Source: Deltaproteobacteria bacterium
Lineage (GTDB): Bacteria > Myxococcota_A > Polyangia > HGW-17 > SLPX01
Assembly: GCA_011390535.1 (NCBI GenBank)
Contig: JAABSF010000044.1
Coordinates: 1 to 11,193, forward strand
DNA length: 11,193 bases
Direction: 5' to 3'
Below, piece after piece: positions 5,536 through 11,193 of this stretch. The notes beneath the pieces were generated by a model, which worked only from the letters and a program-made list of their open reading frames with translations, searched no databases and was not told the origin of the DNA. Every line of letters starts with the position of its first letter. Within the stretch, counting starts at the first letter, position 1. The translations under genes and the position numbers were made by a program.

Positions 5536-5994
5536 ATGAGTTTTAATCGCCGTATAGAGACAAGACATCCCAAAAAGCTGGAAGTTGTTTTGTCCGTCGA
5601 TGGGGATGACTACGAAGGCACGACACGCAATTTGAGCCGTGGCGGTGCTTTTATCGAAGTGGGTTTGTACATTCCCATTGTAGTAGAGCCGGTGGTGGAA
5701 TTGCGCTTTTTTATTCCTACGCCTGCGGGAGTTGTTCCAGTGGCCTGCCGGGGCCGCATATGTTGGATCGAAGGTGTGCTGCCCAACGGCACAGGGTTCG
5801 GCGTCTCCTTTGAGGGGTTGAACGATCAACAGGTCGCCTCGCTGGAGGCGTTTTTCACTTTGGACGACCGCGTCGCGCCGGCGGTTTTAGACAGCAACAA
5901 GCAAGCAATAGGCGAGACCCTTGACCGCTGGGTGGCAAACGGCCTGCTCAGTCGAGAGGGAGCCGAACGTTACCGTATGCGAATGCTGGGTTAA
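5536..5994 (+). CDS. PilZ-domain protein (probable c-di-GMP binding)
   Basis: This is a 152-residue cytosolic protein with an N-terminal PilZ domain. The c-di-GMP signature is present as RRIETR (5-10, the RxxxR arm) and NLSRGGAFIE (32-41, the (D/N)xSxxG motif with N32, S34, G37). The usual strand CRGRICWIE follows at about 73-81. The C-terminal 40 residues are helical (ETLDRWVANGLLSREGAERY) and outside the core domain. PilZ proteins relay c-di-GMP levels to motility, secretion or polysaccharide machinery; the target here is unknown. I prefer ATG at 5536 (GGAG at 5525-5528, 7 bp spacing) over a TTG three bases earlier. The gene is followed after 26 bp by the aminotransferase, suggesting an operon. 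The tandem repeats upstream may affect expression. Confidence 0.88.
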   Translation: MSFNRRIETRHPKKLEVVLSVDGDDYEGTTRNLSRGGAFIEVGLYIPIVVEPVVELRFFIPTPAGVVPVACRGRICWIEGVLPNGTGFGVSFEGLNDQQVASLEAFFTLDDRVAPAVLDSNKQAIGETLDRWVANGLLSREGAERYRMRMLG

Positions 5995-6020
5995 ATTCGA
6001 GAGCTTGGGAAAGGTATAAC

Positions 6021-7280
6021 ATGTGGCCCGGCCGCACGAGAAATATCCAAAGACCTCCCATCGCTAAAATTAACGCGCTGGCACATGAATTGGAAGGAAA
6101 GGGGCGTCGGCTCATCAACTTGGGTCAGGCGGTCTTGGGCCTGCCTCCACCAAAGCGGGCTTTGCAGCGGGTGCATCAATACCTTGAAAACACGGAAACA
6201 CATGGCTACTGCCCTGATCCGGGGTTGCCCACGCTTCGTGAAGCCACCGCCTCATTTTTAAGCTCCAAGAAAAATATCAAGGATGCTACAGCGTCACGAG
6301 TTATGCTCACCTGCGGCGCCAACCAGGCTTTTGTGAATGCTTTGCTGGCGGTGACTATGCCAGGTGACGAGGTTATCATCTTTGCACCATATTATTTTGA
6401 CCACGTTTTTGCGGTGAAGTTAGCGGGTTGTAAGCCGGTGGAAGTGGAGTTGGCCTTTTCAGAAGGTCGCTATCATATCGATTTTACCCGGCTTAAAAAG
6501 GCATTATCCCCGCGCACTCGGGTTGTGGTCTTAGTCTCACCGGGAAACCCCACCGGCAGAGTAGCCGACGCGGAGGAAATAAAAACCCTCTGCGAGCTTT
6601 GTCGCCGAAATGATCTAAGGGCTGACTCAAGAATAAGATCGCAGGTCGGGATGGATCGGCGCACGAATCCCGAAGTTAATTTTGAGTCAGCCCTATGGCT
6701 GATTTCAGACGAAACCTACGATCTTCTCACCTTTCCGCCGGCTGCTCATGTCAGCCCGGCAGCTATCTGCCCTACGGAGCGCACCATTGTTCTGGGCAGC
6801 TTTTCAAAGACCTTTGGCTTGGCCGCCTGGCGCATAGGTTATCTTTACGGACCTAACCCCGAGTTCATTGAAGAGACCATAAAAGTACAAGATGCCTTGG
6901 TGGTTTGTGCACCGGTGCCCTCGCAGATGGCGGCCCTGGGCGCCTTAGAAGAAGTCGACACTTATGTGCCCGAAGCAGTCAGCGAGTTGATCCGCCGCAA
7001 GGACAGCTTGATGTCCGCCTTGAAAAGTTGCCGCACGCTTGAAGCCATTGAGCCTCACGGGTCGACCTCTGTATTGGCCCGAATCACGACTCCTGTTTTC
7101 GAAGATGCTTTTGCTTACAGTAGAAGCCTGCTTCAAAATCAGGGTGTTATCACAGTCCCGGGGTCGGCCTTCGGCCCTCACGGCGAGGGTCATGTGCGCC
7201 TCTCATTCGGTAATCAGCCCCCTTCGGTTATCGCCCAGGCCGGCGAGCGGATCCGGAGCTTCGAAAACAGTTGTACTTGA
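6021..7280 (+). CDS. Class I/II PLP-dependent aminotransferase with an in-frame mini-element insertion
   Basis: This 419-residue fold-type I aminotransferase resembles aspartate aminotransferases of the AAT-I family. The key residues are intact: N176 in SPGNPTGR, D230 and Y233 in LISDETYDLL (PLP ring and O3' contacts), Schiff-base lysine K263 in GSFSKTFGLAAWRIGY, R271, and substrate-carboxylate arginine R393 in HVRLSFGN. Residues 200-225 are foreign. They are encoded by a 13 bp inverted-repeat mini-element plus one duplicated base (78 bp in all); removing them restores the expected join CRRNDL-WLISDE. The insertion sits in the loop before the PLP-binding strand and keeps the frame, so the enzyme may still fold. 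Without it the length is about 393, normal for the family. The start is ATG at 6021 with GGGAAAGG upstream. The amino acid substrate is unknown. Confidence 0.9.
   Translation: MWPGRTRNIQRPPIAKINALAHELEGKGRRLINLGQAVLGLPPPKRALQRVHQYLENTETHGYCPDPGLPTLREATASFLSSKKNIKDATASRVMLTCGANQAFVNALLAVTMPGDEVIIFAPYYFDHVFAVKLAGCKPVEVELAFSEGRYHIDFTRLKKALSPRTRVVVLVSPGNPTGRVADAEEIKTLCELCRRNDLRADSRIRSQVGMDRRTNPEVNFESALWLISDETYDLLTFPPAAHVSPAAICPTERTIVLGSFSKTFGLAAWRIGYLYGPNPEFIEETIKVQDALVVCAPVPSQMAALGALEEVDTYVPEAVSELIRRKDSLMSALKSCRTLEAIEPHGSTSVLARITTPVFEDAFAYSRSLLQNQGVITVPGSAFGPHGEGHVRLSFGNQPPSVIAQAGERIRSFENSCT
6618..6694. mobile_element. 77 bp palindromic mini-element inside the aminotransferase gene
   Basis: A perfect 13 bp inverted repeat AGGGCTGACTCAA / TTGAGTCAGCCCT bounds the segment (6618-6630 and 6682-6694). 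Inside, a second inverted pair TCGGGAT/ATCCCGA (6646-6652 and 6667-6673) lets the whole element fold as a cruciform or hairpin. The flanks read TA on both sides (6616-6617 and 6694-6695) if the element is taken as 76 bp, which would be a TA target duplication as in IS630/Tc1-type MITEs. Alternatively it is 77 bp with a one-base duplication. It has no stop codon in the host frame and encodes RADSRIRSQVGMDRRTNPEV followed by NFESAL. No transposase is nearby. The behaviour recalls Rickettsia palindromic elements, which also insert in frame in genes. Confidence 0.85.
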
Positions 7281-7355
7281 TCGGATTTTGAGCCTTAATG
7301 CTTCAAATGTTTCATGCAGAGTTGTTTAAATCGACATAATTAATCCTCGGGAAGG

Positions 7356-7377
7356 AGCTGGGAGAAAGTCCGCAGCT
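7356..7377. other. Hairpin between the aminotransferase and lipoprotein genes
   Basis: AGCTGGGA pairs with TCC-G-CAGCT (one bulged G) around a GAAAG loop, a compact stem in the 134 bp gap. No T-run follows, so it is not a typical intrinsic terminator. It may be a processing site, a leader structure for the downstream gene, or chance. Confidence 0.3.
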
Positions 7378-7414
7378 TGGCACCAGCCGCGCCGAAATTA
7401 GAAAGGGGGTTCAT

Positions 7415-8092
7415 TTGTTGTTTATGATGATCAAAGATAGATGCTTTTCAGTGCTTGGTATTTTTCTTTTTATTGGGTGTCTTACGAGCTGCATAAAGAG
7501 TGGAGAGTATGTTAAAAAAAACAACTCCACGAAAGATGAGGCGGAGAAGAGTGATGCAGTTTTTGACACGGATTCTACCCCTGAACCGGTTAAAAAGCGG
7601 CCCCTCGAAAAGCAGCGTTGCATTATTGAAAAGTTAGAGGCTGAATACAAAAACGCAGATGATGTTAAGCAGAGAATAATGAGAGAAACGATCGGTGGCC
7701 TGAAACTTGGAATGGATGCTGAAGAGGCCGTGACCATGCTGAGTGAACCGGATTCCAAAACCAAACCGTTTGAAGAAGCTGCTACAGGCTATATTAAGTC
7801 GGAATGGATCTGGAAAACAAAGGGCGTTCAACTCACCATGGACAGCTCCCAAGGGAAGAATGAAGTTGTTGCGATTGTTGTCCGTTACCCGTTTAAAGGC
7901 AAGACATCTTGTGGGATATCCATAGGCAGTACAATGGATGAGGCAAAAAATACTTATGGAAAGTATTTGGATAAGGATTTCTCACAAGGCGACTCAATTA
8001 TTGCAGGGACGGTTTACGGAGGCATTATGTTTTCGAAGGGCGTAAGTTCTGATGAAATAAGTAGCATCGCGATTGGCGCTTTCGCTGAATAG
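7415..8092 (+). CDS. Lipoprotein with duplicated BamE/SmpA-like motif
   Basis: This is an exported lipoprotein of about 225 residues. A signal segment (residues 11-25) ends in lipobox LTSC with C26 as the lipid site. It is followed by a charged, Lys/Glu/Asp/Ser-rich linker (30-90). Two related motifs follow: GLKLGMDAEEAVTMLSEPD (95-113) and GISIGSTMDEAKNTYG (167-182). They resemble the GLxxGMSxxEVxxxLGxP signature of BamE/SmpA-like or beta-lactamase-inhibitor-like folds, suggesting a duplicated small alpha/beta domain. The start is uncertain. GGGGG (7405-7409) is well spaced from TTG codons at 7415 and 7418, whereas the first ATG (7424) is 14 bases away, so a TTG start is likely. The gene follows the aminotransferase in the same direction. 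Its function is unknown; I did not identify a specific family. Confidence 0.75.
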   Translation: MLFMMIKDRCFSVLGIFLFIGCLTSCIKSGEYVKKNNSTKDEAEKSDAVFDTDSTPEPVKKRPLEKQRCIIEKLEAEYKNADDVKQRIMRETIGGLKLGMDAEEAVTMLSEPDSKTKPFEEAATGYIKSEWIWKTKGVQLTMDSSQGKNEVVAIVVRYPFKGKTSCGISIGSTMDEAKNTYGKYLDKDFSQGDSIIAGTVYGGIMFSKGVSSDEISSIAIGAFAE

Positions 8093-8130
8093 GCTGTAAT
8101 CGACTGTAGTAATAGGCTGTAATCGACTGT
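8088..8130. repeat. 20 bp direct repeat over the lipoprotein stop codon
   Basis: AATAGGCTGTAATCGACTGT occurs at 8088-8107 and again, identical, at 8111-8130, separated by AGT. The first copy contains the TAG stop of the upstream lipoprotein. This looks like a recent 23 bp tandem duplication at the gene end. It has no obvious dyad and no terminator features. Confidence 0.75.
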
Positions 8131-8447
8131 CTTAAATACGGGTTGACCCGGCAAAAATACTCAAGCGAAATCTACTGGATCTTTTTGCTATTTTAGATAT
8201 TGTTGCGTTCTCTGGTTTAAAAAAGGTTGAGCACATTTTTGAGGTGTAACCCTGACGCAGTTATCCCTCCACTGAGTTTATCGCCTTCATTCAAACTAGA
8301 GACGAGTATGTAAAGGCCGGTGTTTTCCGAAGTGAGAAAGGTCCACGATCCGATGTGCCGGCTGCAAAGCATTGCTCAAATAATAACTGGTTGGCAAAAG
8401 TGCCACCTATAGCGTCTCGATATGAGACAGAGAGAGAAAGAAAAGAG
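8131..8447. other. Upstream region of the RRM protein gene
   Basis: No gene is seen in the first part. A frame from ATG 8355 is continuous with the RRM protein, but the 31 extra residues do not look like an RRM extension. A small dyad GTCTC-GATAT-GAGAC (8414-8418 and 8424-8428) sits just before the purine-rich ribosome binding site GAGAGAAAGAAAAGAG. It could affect translation in the leader. TTGACC at 8143-8148 has no matching -10. Small glycine-rich RRM proteins are often cold-regulated, but no recognisable cold-shock element was found. Confidence 0.35.
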
Positions 8448-8774
8448 ATGTCACAGAAAGTTTACGTTGGCGGTTTGAGCTGGGATACAAAGGACGACGA
8501 GCTGAAGAGAGCCTTTGAGACCTTTGGCGAAGTAGAAGAAGCCATAGTCATTAAAGACAGAATGACTGACAGATCCCGTGGCTTTGGTTTTGTTACTTTC
8601 GCCGAAAACGATGCAGCCGCTGAAGCGATCGAGAAGATGAACGGCACTGAGCTGGACGGACGCACGATAACGGTTAATGAAGCCCGTGAGCGAAGGTCCG
8701 GCGGCGGCGGTGGTGGCAGAGGTCGCGGCGGCGGTGGCGGCGGCGGCAGAGGCGGAAGAGGCCGCGACTGGTAG
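8448..8774 (+). CDS. Glycine-rich RNA-binding protein (single RRM)
   Basis: This 108-residue protein has one RNA recognition motif followed by an arginine/glycine-rich tail. RNP2 is KVYVGGL (4-10) and RNP1 is RGFGFVTF (44-51), with the aromatic residues that stack on RNA bases in place (Y6, F46, F48). The RRM ends near E78; residues 84-108 are almost only Gly and Arg (RGG-type) and end in RDW. Bacterial proteins of this type bind single-stranded RNA and are often linked to cold or stress adaptation. I start at ATG 8448 because MSQKVYVGGL is the usual beginning and GAAAAGAG precedes it closely, rather than the in-frame ATG at 8355. The gene stands alone and is followed 10 bp later by a 102 bp dispersed repeat. 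Confidence 0.93.
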   Translation: MSQKVYVGGLSWDTKDDELKRAFETFGEVEEAIVIKDRMTDRSRGFGFVTFAENDAAAEAIEKMNGTELDGRTITVNEARERRSGGGGGGRGRGGGGGGGRGGRGRDW

Positions 8775-8783
8775 TCTCCCCCC

Positions 8784-8886
8784 AAAGGTGTCAACCATTA
8801 GCAATTAAGCTTTTCTGCGGCATCTGAACTTCAATAATTACAACAGTTTCACGACTAAATGCTAATTGCTGGTGTCAGGCACCTTT
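8784..8886. repeat. GGTGTC/CAGGCACC repeat element, copy A
   Basis: This element of about 102 bp opens AAAGGTGTCAACCATTAGC and closes GCTAATTGCTGGTGTCAGGC plus ACCTT. Both ends begin AAGGTG when read inward, and an inner inverted pair AGCAATTA/TAATTGCT follows, so it is an imperfect palindrome. The centre keeps TCAATAATTACAA. It aligns over its whole length with copy C at 10176-10276, with one gap and scattered changes in the middle. It starts right after the RRM stop codon and could act as a 3' mRNA structure. No transposase is encoded, so it is a non-autonomous dispersed repeat. Confidence 0.8.
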
Positions 8887-9129
8887 AACCTTCTTTAAGC
8901 CCAGGGATCTTCAAGCCCAGGGATCTTCAACCTTCAACCCCCCGGTCTCCCTGTTAAAGCTCTCGAAGAAACTTCTCCTCAAGAAACTTCTTCTCCGTCA
9001 CCAACTTTCTTAAAGCCTGTCAAGCCGGGACAAGCTGAGATACGTCATTGAAGCAATAGTCTGCTTATTAACGCCTGATTTAATGATTCAACTCGGTTTG
9101 TCCCCCAAAAACATCGGTGATTTACCCGG
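8887..9129. other. Intergenic region between converging RRM and lipoprotein genes
   Basis: No gene is seen. A 16 bp tandem pair AAGCCCAGGGATCTTC lies at 8897-8912 and 8913-8928. The rest is CT-rich with loosely repeated CTTCTC/AAGAAACTTCT motifs (about 8960-9000). Genes on both sides point into this stretch, so termination is expected here, but no GC stem with a T-run is evident. Confidence 0.45.
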
Positions 9130-10062
9130 CTAGCAACCTCTGGAATAGAGCCACAATTGCAGGCCGCCGTTTTTATCAAAAGCCGGGACCCATCCTGATG
9201 CAATGGTTCGTTCGGGTTTTCCATCATCGCATGGGGTGATGACGACATTGAGTTTAATCCATAGTCGGCCATCGATAACTTTTTGATCCTGAGCCTGGTA
9301 AGTATACCCATTTGATTTGCCCCGGAACCGCTTAGCTTTCCCACCAGGCGCAGCATAAAGCATGCGGTCCCATTTAGGAGTAAGAAAAGTCATTACTTTT
9401 GTGCTTTTTCCGAGAAGTTTGGATAATTTGATGAAAGGTGCCTTGGTACTAATCCACCCGAGTTTACCGGCCGGATTTATAATGATGCGATACCAACTCA
9501 CTGAGGCTTGCGAGCTTTTTTCCGTGGCGGTCTCGTAAACCGGAAGTCCCTCATTTTCTTCCATAATCTCAGGGACACTACCGCAGACAAAAGGCATATA
9601 AGATTTTCCTTGAGGAAACCACTCATGCCAAGAGCACACTTCGGTTCCGTCGGAGCCGATAACCCCGCCCCCGTCGATCCAGCCAATCGCCTCGCCATCA
9701 GAGCTAGGCTTGTCTCGAATGACAATCGCCCTTTTGCCCGCGCCGGAGATAGCGGCCCGAAAGTGTATCATCCCTATCGTCGTGGCGGAACCTGCCGGAA
9801 TTTTAAAACCATCCAAATTGGGTTTATTTTCTATTTTCAACGAACGCGCAGGTCGGAACTCTGGTGAAACCAAAGATTTTTCGGAATCATCCTTCTTCCA
9901 TGTCGTTTGTTTCTCGGAGCCCTGAGAGGTGTCGGCCTGATTGGATTCATCGTGAGTTGTCGTCGCAGGCTTATCGACCTTATGCAAACGATCCCTATTA
10001 CCGCAACCCGTCAGACCAACAAACGCTATCATGAACCCAAATATCTTCAGTAAAAAAATCAT
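9130..10062 (-). CDS. Lipoprotein with SH3-like domains
   Basis: This is a 310-residue exported lipoprotein. The signal segment (1-19) ends in lipobox LTGC with C20 as the lipid site. A Thr/Ser/Asp/Lys-rich linker (28-70) precedes the folded part. Motifs typical of bacterial SH3-like repeats recur: VIRDKPSSDGEAIGWID (114-130), VSWYRIIINPAGKLGWIS (188-205), and GRLWIKLN with ASGWVPAFD (265-296). SH3-like (SH3b) modules often bind peptidoglycan or other envelope ligands, so a periplasmic cell-wall-associated role is plausible but unproven. Four further cysteines (143, 160, 278, 310) could form disulfides. I choose ATG at 10062 (GGAG four bases upstream) over a TTG at 10083, because the shorter form gives a standard signal peptide and the extra residues would come from a dispersed repeat. 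The gene is monocistronic and leftward. Confidence 0.78.
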   Translation of the reverse strand: MIFLLKIFGFMIAFVGLTGCGNRDRLHKVDKPATTTHDESNQADTSQGSEKQTTWKKDDSEKSLVSPEFRPARSLKIENKPNLDGFKIPAGSATTIGMIHFRAAISGAGKRAIVIRDKPSSDGEAIGWIDGGGVIGSDGTEVCSWHEWFPQGKSYMPFVCGSVPEIMEENEGLPVYETATEKSSQASVSWYRIIINPAGKLGWISTKAPFIKLSKLLGKSTKVMTFLTPKWDRMLYAAPGGKAKRFRGKSNGYTYQAQDQKVIDGRLWIKLNVVITPCDDGKPERTIASGWVPAFDKNGGLQLWLYSRGC

Positions 10063-10067
10063 ACTTC

Positions 10068-10170
10068 TCCGAAAAGGTGTCAAAGGTTAGCAATTAAGCT
10101 TTTTTTTACTTTTAAATCTCAATGATTACAATGCCTTTTCAATTAAACAAACGAAAAGGTTTCAGAAAAG
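10068..10170. repeat. GGTGTC repeat element, copy B (right end missing)
   Basis: The first 75 bp or so (10073-10147) match copy C: AAAGGTGTCAAAGGTTAGC, the AATTAAGCTTTT run and the central TCAATGATTACAAT. The right terminus (TAATTGCTGGTGTCAGGC) is absent, replaced by CAAACGAAAAGGTTTCAG. Copies B and C are in direct tandem with a 103 bp offset that includes the preceding TCCGAAAAGG. Copy B begins 6 bp upstream of the leftward lipoprotein start, so it forms the 5' leader and probably the promoter region of that gene. Confidence 0.75.
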
Positions 10171-10310
10171 TCCGAAAAGGTGTCAAAGATTAGCAATTAA
10201 GCTTTTATTGGCCTTTAAACATCAATGATTACAATATCTTTTCAATTAAATGCTAATTGCTGGTGTCAGGCACCTTAGGTGTCCTATTGCTAATGCCGGG
10301 CACCTTTGTG
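10171..10310. repeat. GGTGTC/CAGGCACC repeat element, copy C, with a degenerate end fragment
   Basis: This is a full copy (10176-10276) with both ends: AAAGGTGTCAAAGATTAGC on the left, GCTAATTGCTGGTGTCAGGC plus ACCTT on the right. The inner dyad AGCAATTA (10192-10199) / TAATTGCT (10254-10261) is present. It is followed by a partial, diverged right end (GGTGTCCTATTGCTAATGCCGGGCACCTT, in pieces between 10279 and 10308). This indicates a nested or repeated insertion history. Confidence 0.8.
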
Positions 10311-10416
10311 TCCCTCTGTAGTGCCTTGTGGTGCCTTGTGGTTCCGACGACTGCTGCTGTTGATGACTCAAGGTAGAATATGATTTTTTGTTTGTATAGT
10401 GCATAGTGAAGTTCAA
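10311..10416. other. Upstream region of the NRDE-family gene
   Basis: A short tandem GTGCCTTGTG pair (10321-10340, each 10 bp) follows the repeat cluster. AT-rich sequence with TATGAT (about 10379-10384) and TATAGT (10395-10400) could hold -10 boxes, but neither has a good -35 at the right distance. A weak GTGAAG precedes the chosen ATG. Confidence 0.35.
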
Positions 10417-11193
10417 ATGTGCCTTATACTTTTTGCATATAAAGCAAACCCCGGATACGACTTGATCCTTGCGGCCAACCGGGATGAGTTTTACCACCGG
10501 CCGGCCTCACCCATGCATTTTTGGGAAGAGAACCCGGACATCCTTGCAGGAAAGGACATCAAAAGCGGTGGTACTTGGATGGGCATAAACAGGGACAAAC
10601 GCTTCGCCGCCCTTACAAATTACCGGGATCCGGCCGTGTACAGAAATGACGCTGCCTCCAGGGGCGAAATCATCACAGACTATCTCGGATCACAGAAGGG
10701 TTCGAATCACTTTGCCGAAGAACTGAAACAACAGGCGGCCCGCTTCAACGGGTTCAACCTTATCTGGGGAGACATCCGCCGTATCTACTCGTTTTCTAAC
10801 AAGGAAGGCCGGATAATGCCCGTGTCTCCCGGCATCCACGGGATCAGCAACGCTTTTTTGAACACTCCCTGGCCCAAGGTCACCCTTGGCAAAGAGCTTT
10901 TAAGAGATCTTCTAAAAGAAACTATCAATAACAAGAAGTCAATCACGTCCGCCGATCTCTTTTCCATCCTTGAAAACCGGGAAATGCCCCCGGATAGAAT
11001 TCTTCCCGACACCGGCGTGGGGCTTGAAGCCGAACGTATGCTTGCGCCCATATTCATCGAAAGTGAAAACTACGGGACCCGCTCTTCGACCGTCATCATT
11101 GCCAAGGAAAGCGGCAGGGTGGATATCTGGGAGAGAACTTTCAGTAAAGGGAGCCGTTCCGTCGCAACGGAAAAACATTACCAACTGCAGTGA
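10417..11193 (+). CDS. NRDE / TANGO2-family protein
   Basis: This 258-residue protein starts MCLILFAYKANPGYDLILAA and carries the namesake NRDE motif at 21-24. It then has FYHRPASPMHFWEE, the GGTWMGINRDKRFAALTNYRD block (about 52-72), FNGFNLIWGD and GISNAFLNTPWPKV, all typical of the family (formerly DUF833). The invariant Cys2 suits an Ntn-hydrolase-like N terminus if Met1 is removed. The biochemical role is not settled; eukaryotic TANGO2 is linked to heme and lipid/CoA homeostasis. I start at ATG 10417 rather than GTG 10399 because the family begins MC(L/I). The length is normal and the gene is complete, ending with the window's last base. Upstream lies the 102 bp repeat cluster, which separates it from the leftward lipoprotein. 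Confidence 0.93.
   Translation: MCLILFAYKANPGYDLILAANRDEFYHRPASPMHFWEENPDILAGKDIKSGGTWMGINRDKRFAALTNYRDPAVYRNDAASRGEIITDYLGSQKGSNHFAEELKQQAARFNGFNLIWGDIRRIYSFSNKEGRIMPVSPGIHGISNAFLNTPWPKVTLGKELLRDLLKETINNKKSITSADLFSILENREMPPDRILPDTGVGLEAERMLAPIFIESENYGTRSSTVIIAKESGRVDIWERTFSKGSRSVATEKHYQLQ

Noticed and set aside
5368..5829. A 153-residue minus-strand frame rich in Ser/Leu over the 15 bp repeats and the pilZ gene
   Set aside because: It is the antisense reading of the tandem repeats and PilZ coding sequence, with no ribosome binding site or family features.
7356..7400. GGAGAAAGTCCG-type sequence resembling a piece of RNase P RNA
   Set aside because: The gap is only 134 bp, and the other conserved RNase P RNA regions are missing; the similarity is a short chance match.
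8355..8447. Longer RRM protein start at ATG 8355
   Set aside because: The 31 extra residues lack RRM character, and a strong purine-rich ribosome binding site precedes the ATG at 8448.
8451..8804. Minus-strand frames rich in Ala/Ser or Pro opposite the RRM gene
   Set aside because: They are produced by the GC-rich Gly/Arg codons of the real RRM gene on the plus strand; the RNP1 and RNP2 motifs settle the direction.

Overview
The window looks like accessory-rich chromosome from a Gram-negative bacterium, most plausibly of the deltaproteobacterial (Desulfobacterota-like) type. This assignment is an inference. It rests on three lipoproteins, a PilZ protein, a small glycine-rich RRM protein, toxin-antitoxin pairs, intermediate GC content, and many short interspersed repeats built on GCTCCGTCCC, CTGTCCCCG and GGTGTCAGGCACC. 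No rRNA, tRNA, CRISPR array, complete insertion sequence or prophage module was seen.

Left part (1-4287), an accessory strip of small selfish or stress-type modules separated by repeats. It starts with the 3' end of an unidentified gene (1-243). A 34-35 bp tandem array follows, then a leftward AAA+ ATPase of the AAA_14/DUF4143 type (430-1665). Near-identical direct repeats (259-279 and 1788-1808) bracket this ATPase. Next to the right-hand repeat is a small remnant of an amidase/GatA-like gene (about 1807-1968). A Phd/YefM antitoxin and VapC-like PIN toxin pair follows (2023-2636) with an operator-like repeat in front. After 620 bp of repeat-rich DNA with no recognisable gene comes an MNT nucleotidyltransferase plus HEPN protein pair (3261-4105), i.e. 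a type VII-like toxin-antitoxin module.

Middle (4288-8092), envelope and signalling genes, all rightward. These are a lipoprotein with a predicted beta-helix of 18-residue turns; a PilZ protein preceded by six exact-length 15 bp tandem repeats that abut its ribosome binding site; a class I PLP aminotransferase; and a lipoprotein with a duplicated BamE/SmpA-like motif. The aminotransferase carries the most striking feature of the window. A 76-77 bp palindromic mini-element with 13 bp terminal inverted repeats (6618-6694) is inserted in frame, adding 26 residues just before the PLP-binding strand without creating a stop.

Right part (8355-11193). This holds a glycine-rich RNA-binding protein (RRM), a leftward SH3-like lipoprotein (9130-10062) and a complete NRDE/TANGO2-family gene ending at the last base of the window. 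A second repeat family of about 102 bp is present in three copies. One lies downstream of the RRM gene; two lie in tandem upstream of the SH3-like lipoprotein, where the first forms its leader.

No single large defence or biosynthetic system is visible. The novelty lies in the repeat biology: at least two dispersed families, an in-frame protein-embedded mini-element, and tandem repeats placed at translation starts.
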